The notes under the pieces: model-generated
What the model was told of the DNA's origin: nothing
The model's database searches: none
Seen by the model: the letters and a program-made list of their open reading frames with translations, nothing else
NCBI GenBank assembly: GCA_000436035.1
Contig: FR893264.1
Coordinates: 47,950 to 57,096, forward strand
Source of the DNA: Prevotella sp. CAG:732
GTDB taxonomy: Bacteria > Bacteroidota > Bacteroidia > Bacteroidales > Bacteroidaceae
Length of the DNA stretch: 9,147 nucleotides
Direction of reading: 5' to 3'
Shown here: one piece after another, positions 1-4,620 of the stretch
Numbering within the stretch: position 1 is the stretch's first letter
How the letters are laid out: each line of letters begins with the position of its first letter
Made by a program: the position numbers and the translations under genes

Positions 1-1
1 C

Positions 2-865
2 GCAGAGGTTTGTCTCGTCCCTGGTGTCTATGATGATGCCTATCAGAAGGCACTCGAACTGAGAGAGGAGCGCGGATATACCTTCGTGCATCCTTTCGAC
101 GACGAGAATGTCATCGCTGGTCAAGGCACCATCGGCTTGGAGATTCTCGACCAACTCCCTGACGTGGAAGCTGTCGTAGTACCTGTAGGCGGCGGTGGTT
201 TGATCTCCGGCGTTGCCTTCGCCATCAAGTCATTGAATCCTAACGTCAAGGTGTATGGCGTACAGGCTGAGGGTGCGGCTAGCATGGTACAGAGCCTCCA
301 CGACCACAAGCAGGAGAAGTTGCCATCTGTCTCTACCGTTGCCGATGGCATCGCCGTAAAGGAGCCAGGTAGCATCACCTTCGAGACTTGTTCCAACTAT
401 GTCGATGAGATTGTGACGGTGAGCGAGGACGAGATTTGCGCAGCTATCCTGAAACTCATCGAGAGCGAGAAGATGGTGGCTGAGGGTGCTGGTGCTGCCA
501 GTGTAGCAGCCGTGATGTACAACAAGGTACCGGTGAAGGGCAAGAAGACCATCTGTGTGGTCAGCGGTGGTAACATCGACGTAACCATCCTCAACCGTGT
601 CATCAATCGTGGTCTCGCCAAGAGCGGTCGTCTCTGCACCATCGAGATGGAGTTGGACGACAAACCTGGCGAATTGGTGGAGGTTGCCTCCGTCATAGCC
701 CAGATGGGTGGCAACATCACGGGAGTTCACCACGACCGTTCTGCCAATCGCAAGAAGGTGAATGCTTGTGTGCTCCGCATGACAATGGAGACTCGTGACG
801 AGGAGCATGTCAAGAACATCAAAGAGGCTTTGGAAGCGAAAGGCTTCCACCTCTATATTGTATAA
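2..865 (+). CDS. ilvA: Threonine ammonia-lyase (biosynthetic type, one ACT domain), 3' part
   Basis: This enzyme deaminates L-threonine to 2-oxobutanoate with pyridoxal phosphate, the first step of isoleucine synthesis, in the cytoplasm. The frame is open from the left edge, so the start and the catalytic lysine lie outside; 287 codons plus stop are visible. Seen here: the family stretch HPFDDENVIAGQGT (visible residues 30-43), the glycine-rich phosphate-binding loop GGGGL (63-67), the late PLP-site motif SGGN (188-191), and a C-terminal ACT domain from about residue 211 (DDKPGELVEVASVIAQMGGN). A single ACT domain matches the roughly 400-residue form rather than the two-ACT form of E. coli. 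The ACT domain suggests control by an amino acid, probably isoleucine or valine, but the ligand cannot be read from the sequence. A GTG at 86 could be taken for a start, but conserved fold-II sequence continues upstream of it. Confidence 0.93.
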   Translation, partial: AEVCLVPGVYDDAYQKALELREERGYTFVHPFDDENVIAGQGTIGLEILDQLPDVEAVVVPVGGGGLISGVAFAIKSLNPNVKVYGVQAEGAASMVQSLHDHKQEKLPSVSTVADGIAVKEPGSITFETCSNYVDEIVTVSEDEICAAILKLIESEKMVAEGAGAASVAAVMYNKVPVKGKKTICVVSGGNIDVTILNRVINRGLAKSGRLCTIEMELDDKPGELVEVASVIAQMGGNITGVHHDRSANRKKVNACVLRMTMETRDEEHVKNIKEALEAKGFHLYIV

Positions 866-875
866 AAACAGTCGC

Positions 876-1013
876 TACTAGGGGCTGAGCCTCGTCGGTA
901 CTAGCAACCAAGCCTCGTCCCTAGTAGGGACGAAAATAAGGCACTATAGACGACCAAGCCTTGCCGTTATAGACGACAGGGCTTTCATCCTATAGATGTC
1001 ACTTACAAGCCAA
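876..1013. repeat. Degenerate tandem array, six units of exactly 23 nt
   Basis: Six consecutive 23-nt units start at 876, 899, 922, 945, 968 and 991 with no indels. Every unit begins with TA and has C at unit position 10; position 8 is G in five of six. Units 1-3 begin TASTAG and units 4-6 begin TATAGA, so there are two sub-types. Units 1, 2 and 4 also share AGCCTYG near the middle. The array begins 11 nt after the ilvA stop. The period is seen directly; no function is known to me. Confidence 0.7.
915..933. other. Short hairpin inside the 23-nt array
   Basis: TCGTCCCT and AGGGACGA form a perfect 8-bp stem around a 3-nt AGT loop, spanning array units 2 and 3. It is followed by AAATAAGG rather than a T-run, so on its own it is a poor intrinsic terminator. 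It may simply reflect self-complementarity of the array units. Confidence 0.4.
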
Positions 1014-1029
1014 CATAAGGACAAAAAGA

Positions 1030-1070
1030 AAATCGGTAGAGCGTTCGAAAGCGAACTGCTCTACCGATTT
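1030..1070. terminator. Long hairpin, possible ilvA terminator
   Basis: Arms AAATCGGTAGAGC (1030-1042) and GCTCTACCGATTT (1058-1070) are perfectly complementary over 13 bp. They enclose a second 5-bp stem, GTTCG/CGAAC, with an AAAG loop and a single bulged T at 1057. The 3' arm ends in TTT followed by CTGT, so the T-tract is weak. It lies 165 nt after the ilvA stop and upstream of the ridA promoter. Termination is an inference; a structured 3' UTR element is the alternative. Confidence 0.55.
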
Positions 1071-1187
1071 CTGTAAATATATATATTTTACTTACATTTT
1101 GCCATTTCTTGAGACAAGAAGCGAGGCAAAAGGAAAGTCGAAGGCAGCGTAGCCGAAGTCTCATAAACAAAAATTAAACCGAAATAT
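1071..1187. other. Rest of the ilvA-ridA spacer, no gene seen
   Basis: The 866-1252 spacer contains the 23-nt array, the long hairpin, this stretch, and then the ridA promoter and leader. This part starts with an AT-run (about 1075-1090). It then has a small perfect hairpin, TTCTTG/CAAGAA at 1106-1120. Next comes a purine-rich block (about 1111-1181) in which GTCGAAGGC and GTAGCCGAAGTC echo each other. The block resembles dispersed repeat sequence, but only one copy is in the window. No ATG-started reading frame of credible length is present. Confidence 0.4.
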
Positions 1188-1218
1188 TTTGCCAATTCTA
1201 TCTTTTGCATTATCTTTG
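1188..1218 (+). promoter_or_regulatory. ridA promoter, Bacteroidetes type
   Basis: A -33 TTTG (1188-1191) is followed by exactly 19 nt and a -7 element TATCTTTG (1211-1218), a full match to the Bacteroidetes consensus TTTG/TAnnTTTG. Transcription would start near 1225, leaving an A-rich leader of roughly 28 nt before the ATG at 1253. Confidence 0.85.
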
Positions 1219-1252
1219 CATCATCAATCATCAATTAAACAAAAAGAAAATT

Positions 1253-1627
1253 ATGAACGCAATTCACACAGACAATGCGCCTGCTGCTATCGGTCCATAT
1301 AGCCAGGCTATCGAAGTAAACGGTTTCGTATTTGCATCAGGTCAGATTCCTATCGACCCTGCAACAGGAAACTTCGTTGAGGGTGGTATCAAGGAGCAGA
1401 CTCGCCAGAGCCTCACCAATGCTCAGAACATCTTGAAGGCAGCAGGTACCGACCTTTCTCACGTAGTGAAGACTACCGTATATCTCAACAGCATGGACGA
1501 TTTCGCTGCCATGAACGAGGTTTACGCCGAGTTCTTCAGCCAGCCATATCCAGCTCGCTCTGCCGTAGCAGTAGAGAAGTTGCCTAAGGGTGCTCTCGTT
1601 GAGGTAGAGGTATTGGCTGCTAAGTAA
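1253..1627 (+). CDS. ridA: RidA family reactive enamine/imine deaminase
   Basis: A 124-residue protein of the YjgF/YER057c/UK114 (RidA) family, a small cytoplasmic trimeric enzyme. It hydrolyses 2-aminoacrylate and 2-aminocrotonate released by PLP enzymes such as threonine ammonia-lyase, giving 2-oxo acids and ammonia and so protecting other PLP enzymes. Visible family sequence: AIGPYSQAI near residues 12-20, FASGQIPIDP in the middle, and PARSAV, whose Arg102 corresponds to the substrate-carboxylate-binding arginine (Arg105 in E. coli RidA); the end is LPKGALVEVEVLAAK. Length is typical. The ATG at 1253 follows an A-rich leader. The frame stays open back to a TTG at 1205, but that codon overlaps the promoter region and is not a start. 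The gene has its own promoter yet sits directly after ilvA, its metabolic partner. Confidence 0.95.
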   Translation: MNAIHTDNAPAAIGPYSQAIEVNGFVFASGQIPIDPATGNFVEGGIKEQTRQSLTNAQNILKAAGTDLSHVVKTTVYLNSMDDFAAMNEVYAEFFSQPYPARSAVAVEKLPKGALVEVEVLAAK

Positions 1628-1700
1628 AGCTGATATCTGTGCATCATAGAGGATGTAACTGCACATCGTAGAGAATGCGAAAGTGCATCATGGAGATAGC

Positions 1701-1736
1701 TTGACATATGTCGTGTAATCGTACGGCATATGTCAA
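1701..1736. other. Hairpin in the 22-nt array
   Basis: TTGACATATGTCGT (1701-1714) pairs with ACGGCATATGTCAA (1723-1736) over 14 bp with one G-T wobble and an 8-nt loop. It lies between convergent genes and might end transcription on either strand, although no T-tract follows. Confidence 0.5.
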
Positions 1737-1741
1737 ACGAT

Positions 1742-1783
1742 TGCCCCACATATGCCGTGCAATTGCGTGACATATGTGGGGCA
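1742..1783. other. Second hairpin in the 22-nt array
   Basis: TGCCCCACATATG (1742-1754) and CATATGTGGGGCA (1771-1783) are perfectly complementary over 13 bp. The 16-nt centre contains the self-complementary GCAATTGC. It lies just outside the transporter stop codon and could form in RNA from either strand. Use as a bidirectional terminator between ridA and the transporter is an inference. Confidence 0.5.
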
Positions 1784-1787
1784 TTCT

Positions 1788-2699
1788 CTATGATGCAGTT
1801 TGGGTCTTCTTATCCGCCACGTACATACCCGCCAAGATGCACGCCGCTCCCATCAAGAAATAAGGTGTTATCTCCTCATCCAGTACCCAGGAGGCAAAGA
1901 TCATTGTGGTGATGGGGTTGAAATACACCCAGTTGGTCGCCTTCACAGCCCCTAGTTTGGCGATGCACCAGTTCCAGGTGAGGAAACAAATCATAGAGGC
2001 GAGACAACCCAAGAAGAGCAGATTGCCTATCACCTGAGGTCGAGCAAACACCTCCCAAGACGGGAAGCCCGGTATGATGAAATAATAAGGTATGATGGTT
2101 AGCACGCCATAGAAGAACACCTTTCGGGTGATGAATGCGGCACTATAGTCGCCCGACACCGACTTCATCAACAGGGAATAAATCGCCCAACACACACATG
2201 CCGTAAACGCCAAGGCATCGCCCACCGGCGAGAGATGGAGCACGAAACGACCATTCAGCACGACAATCACCATGCCGACAAACGCCAACAGAGAGCCTAA
2301 GAGTTGCACGATGTTGATGCGATTGGAGTCACGATACACCAAGCGCACCAGCAAGGTGGCAAACAAGGGGCAGGAGCATACGATGAGTGACGTATTGGTG
2401 GTCGTGGTGAAATTCATCGCCTCGTTCTCGCTCAAGAAGTACAACGAACCACCCGTAATGCCCAGGAATGCCATCTTCACCTCATCCTTCCATGAGTCGG
2501 CAAAGAGACGGCGATGATTGAACGCCAGCATCAGCACATAGGCGATACTGAAGCGGAGGGTGAAGATTTGTGCAGGCGACAATCCATTGAGCATCAACAC
2601 CTTGGTTGATACGAACGTGGTACCCCAGATGGCTACCGTGACGAAAGCCACGAGGTGATAGAAGAGGTTGCTATTACGTGTCATATTCCTTGTTATCAT
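1788..2699 (-). CDS. EamA (DMT superfamily) transporter, substrate unknown
   Basis: A 303-residue inner-membrane protein of the drug/metabolite transporter superfamily. It is almost wholly hydrophobic, and the pattern fits about ten membrane segments in two EamA repeats. Visible marks include VAIWGTTFVSTKVL in the first segment, SPAQIFTLRFSIAYVLML after it, and in the second half FNPITTMIFASWVLDEEITP, typical of EamA carriers; it ends in a short KKTQTAS tail. Members export amino acids, nucleobases or other small metabolites, but the substrate cannot be told here. Start choice: the ATG at 2699 lies only about 7 nt from the expected transcription start, while the in-frame ATG at 2684 (giving 298 residues, MTRNSNLF) follows AAGGAAT and may be the true start. 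The last codons and stop overlap the end of the 22-nt repeat array. Confidence 0.88.
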   Translation of the reverse strand: MITRNMTRNSNLFYHLVAFVTVAIWGTTFVSTKVLMLNGLSPAQIFTLRFSIAYVLMLAFNHRRLFADSWKDEVKMAFLGITGGSLYFLSENEAMNFTTTTNTSLIVCSCPLFATLLVRLVYRDSNRINIVQLLGSLLAFVGMVIVVLNGRFVLHLSPVGDALAFTACVCWAIYSLLMKSVSGDYSAAFITRKVFFYGVLTIIPYYFIIPGFPSWEVFARPQVIGNLLFLGCLASMICFLTWNWCIAKLGAVKATNWVYFNPITTMIFASWVLDEEITPYFLMGAACILAGMYVADKKTQTAS

Positions 2700-2712
2700 G
2701 TTTAATACAGTG

Positions 2713-2720
2713 CAAAGTTA
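2713..2720 (-). promoter_or_regulatory. -7 element of the EamA transporter gene
   Basis: Read on the minus strand, 2720-2713 is TAACTTTG, a full match to the Bacteroidetes -7 consensus. No good TTTG lies 19 nt upstream, so the -33 side is weak. Transcription should begin near 2706, which makes the leader to the ATG at 2699 very short. Confidence 0.65.
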
Positions 2721-2783
2721 CTGCTTTTTGTCGGAACTCTCCCCACATCGCAAGAAAAACTTCGCTTTTTCGCCTGATATTTT

Positions 2784-2814
2784 TTTGTAAATTCGATAAT
2801 AAAGCGTACCTTTG
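2784..2814 (+). promoter_or_regulatory. Promoter of the RluA-family gene
   Basis: TTTG (2784-2787), 19 nt, then TACCTTTG (2807-2814): a complete Bacteroidetes promoter. Expected transcription start is near 2821, giving an 18-nt leader to the ATG at 2839. It excludes the TTG at 2812 as a start, because that codon is inside the -7 element. Confidence 0.88.
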
Positions 2815-2838
2815 TCGGGAATTATCGACAGAATACGT

Positions 2839-4602
2839 ATGACAGAACAAGAAATCATAAAGACTATACACATCTCTACTGGCATCGACATCCCTGAGAG
2901 AATGAACAACCCTCTCGACTACGAGCCACATCCTCTTTGCATCGCTGCATGCAAGGAGCTACAGGCTTATCTCGCTGAGCGAAAGGACTGGCGAGAAGAG
3001 ATAGACAAGGGAAAAATGTTTGGCGTACTCATCGTCGAAAAGAATGATAAAGAGATAGGCTATCTCGCAGCCTACAGTGGACAAATCGGAGGGCGAAGCG
3101 ACTGGAAGGGATTCGTGCCTGCCGTCTTCGACTACTTACAACCCGATGGCTATTTCAAAACCCACGAGGCAAAGATAACGGAACTCAACCAACGCATCGC
3201 CCATCTCATCAATAACCCAGAAATCAAGGAGACGGAACGAATCCTAAATAAACTGCACAAAGTACAAGAGCACAAGCTCAACCTCCACAAAATGCAGATA
3301 ACGGAGGCAAAGGCGAAAAGAGATGCACGACGACAAGAGGCTTCACTTCACCCCGACACCAAGGGGCTGACTCCTGAGGAAGAGCAGGCGATGATCAAGG
3401 AAAGCCAATTCTTGAAGGCTGAGTTGAGAAGATTCAAAAAACTGATCTCCCAGAAGACACCGCTCGAAGAAATGTACGATAACTATCAGAAGGGATTGCA
3501 GGAGATCAAACAACTGAGAAAGAGCGACTCCGATGAGTTACAAAAATGGTTGTTCTCCCAATTCAAAATGCTCAACGATAAAGGTGAGAGCAAGGACTTG
3601 CTGGAGATATTCAAGGAATTCAACCAGATGGTACCACCTGCTGGCAGTGGAGAATGCTGTGAGCCGAAACTCCTTCAATATGCATTCGAACATGGTTTGA
3701 AGCCCATTCAAATGGCCATGTTTTGGTGGGGTGAGAGTCCCAAGGAGGAGATTCGCCATCACCTCCATTTCTACCCAGCATGCAATGGAAAGTGCAAACC
3801 TATCCTCCACTGGATGTTGCCAGCAGACGTGTTCGAACAAGCTTCTGCTGATGCCTATATATATAATAAGGTGGAAATCTTGTATGAAGACCGAGAGCTA
3901 GCCGTCATCCACAAGCCTGAAGGTATGCTCTCCGTGCCGGGAAAGGATGCGCAACAGCCATCCATCTATTCTTGGGCACGTAAGCAATTCCCTGAGGCGA
4001 CGGGTCCACTCATCGTTCATCGCCTCGACATGGCGACCAGCGGTCTGATGGTCATTGCCAAGACTGAGTTTGCCTATCATCGATTGCAAGAGCAATTTAC
4101 GAGCCATCAAGTACAAAAGAGATACGTCGCCATCGTCTGCTGCAAGGACAAGGATATGGCGCAGAGAATCAAGGATGCTGCAAAAATGATCAGTCTTCCT
4201 TTGATGCCCGACTACCTCGACCGACCTCGCCAAATCGTCAACCACGAGCAAGGCAAAGAGGCGATTACCGAATACGAGGTACTAGGAAGTGAAGAACGAA
4301 GAGTGAAGAGTGAAGAATTCAATAGTGCAGCTAATCATGAAGTCCAAAGCTCAAACCTCAAAGTCCAAAGCTCAAACCTCAAAGTCCAATGTATTCGTTT
4401 GGCTCTCTATCCGAAGACTGGGCGTACTCACCAACTGCGAGTACACTGCGCCCACCGAGAAGGTTTGGATGCCCCCATCCTTGGCGACCCGCTCTACGGA
4501 AACGTGAAGGCAGACCGACTTTACCTCCATGCAGAAGCCATCACCTTCAAACATCCTTTGACGGGAAAAGAAATTCACATCGAACGCAAGGCAGATTTCT
4601 AG
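2839..4602 (+). CDS. Long RluA-family RNA pseudouridine synthase
   Basis: A 587-residue protein whose C-terminal part (about residue 350 onward) is an RluA-type domain that isomerises uridine to pseudouridine in rRNA or tRNA. The catalytic motif HRLDMATSGLMVIAKT is at 394-409, with Asp397 as expected nucleophile, and TGRTHQLRVH and APILGDPLYG follow. The N-terminal part has an acidic globular stretch (about 1-105), a long charged and probably coiled-coil stretch (about 110-250), and a Cys-bearing segment GECCEPKLLQ ... HFYPACNGKCKPIL (Cys273, 274, 315, 319). I recall this layout from long RluA proteins in other bacteria. The RNA target is not known. Residues 483-517 (GSEERRVK ... VQSSNLK twice) are an unusual loop insert made of 7-nt DNA repeats. 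The ATG at 2839 is fixed by the promoter just upstream. The gene converges on the next gene with a 12-nt gap. Confidence 0.92.
   Translation: MTEQEIIKTIHISTGIDIPERMNNPLDYEPHPLCIAACKELQAYLAERKDWREEIDKGKMFGVLIVEKNDKEIGYLAAYSGQIGGRSDWKGFVPAVFDYLQPDGYFKTHEAKITELNQRIAHLINNPEIKETERILNKLHKVQEHKLNLHKMQITEAKAKRDARRQEASLHPDTKGLTPEEEQAMIKESQFLKAELRRFKKLISQKTPLEEMYDNYQKGLQEIKQLRKSDSDELQKWLFSQFKMLNDKGESKDLLEIFKEFNQMVPPAGSGECCEPKLLQYAFEHGLKPIQMAMFWWGESPKEEIRHHLHFYPACNGKCKPILHWMLPADVFEQASADAYIYNKVEILYEDRELAVIHKPEGMLSVPGKDAQQPSIYSWARKQFPEATGPLIVHRLDMATSGLMVIAKTEFAYHRLQEQFTSHQVQKRYVAIVCCKDKDMAQRIKDAAKMISLPLMPDYLDRPRQIVNHEQGKEAITEYEVLGSEERRVKSEEFNSAANHEVQSSNLKVQSSNLKVQCIRLALYPKTGRTHQLRVHCAHREGLDAPILGDPLYGNVKADRLYLHAEAITFKHPLTGKEIHIERKADF
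4288..4315 (+). repeat. Heptamer array AGTGAAG inside the RluA-family gene
   Basis: Four consecutive 7-nt units: AGTGAAG, AACGAAG, AGTGAAG, AGTGAAG. They encode SEERRVKSEE in the catalytic domain, between the ITEYEV strand and IRLALYPKTGRTHQ. Seven is not a multiple of three, so each unit is read in a different frame. Confidence 0.75.
4339..4387 (+). repeat. Second heptamer array, seven units
   Basis: Seven consecutive heptamers: GAAGTCC, AAAGCTC, AAACCTC, AAAGTCC, AAAGCTC, AAACCTC, AAAGTCC. Three heptamers make a 21-nt higher-order unit that is repeated exactly and encodes VQSSNLK twice (residues 502-515). Twenty-one nt is seven codons, so the reading frame survives. Confidence 0.8.
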
Positions 4603-4620
4603 TCTGACTTACCATCAGAC
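4602..4620. other. Small hairpin over two convergent stop codons
   Basis: GTCTGA (4602-4607) pairs with TCAGAC (4615-4620) over 6 bp with a 7-nt loop. It includes the last base of the RluA-gene TAG and the whole TGA of the convergent transporter gene. There is no T-tract on either side, so termination here is uncertain. It is the only structure in the 12-nt gap. Confidence 0.35.

Larger units (their letters stand above)
1639..1790. repeat. Degenerate tandem array, about 22-nt period, seven units
   Basis: CAT anchors occur at 1642, 1664 and 1686 (exact 22-nt steps) and again at 1705, 1727, 1749 and 1771 (exact 22-nt steps), with one 19-nt joint between the blocks. Block one carries CATCRT followed by a GAG-containing stretch. 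In block two every anchor is the palindrome CATATG. The array starts 12 nt after the ridA stop and runs into the stop codon of the convergent transporter gene (1788-1790). It fills almost all of the ridA-transporter gap. Confidence 0.7.

Noticed and set aside
230..850. 206-codon minus-strand open frame
   Set aside because: It is a shadow of the ilvA coding sequence, which shows clear PLP and ACT motifs in the plus frame.
876..1790. CRISPR array or leader, suggested by regular 22-23-nt repeats
   Set aside because: Units are contiguous with no unique spacers, are too degenerate, and no cas gene is present.
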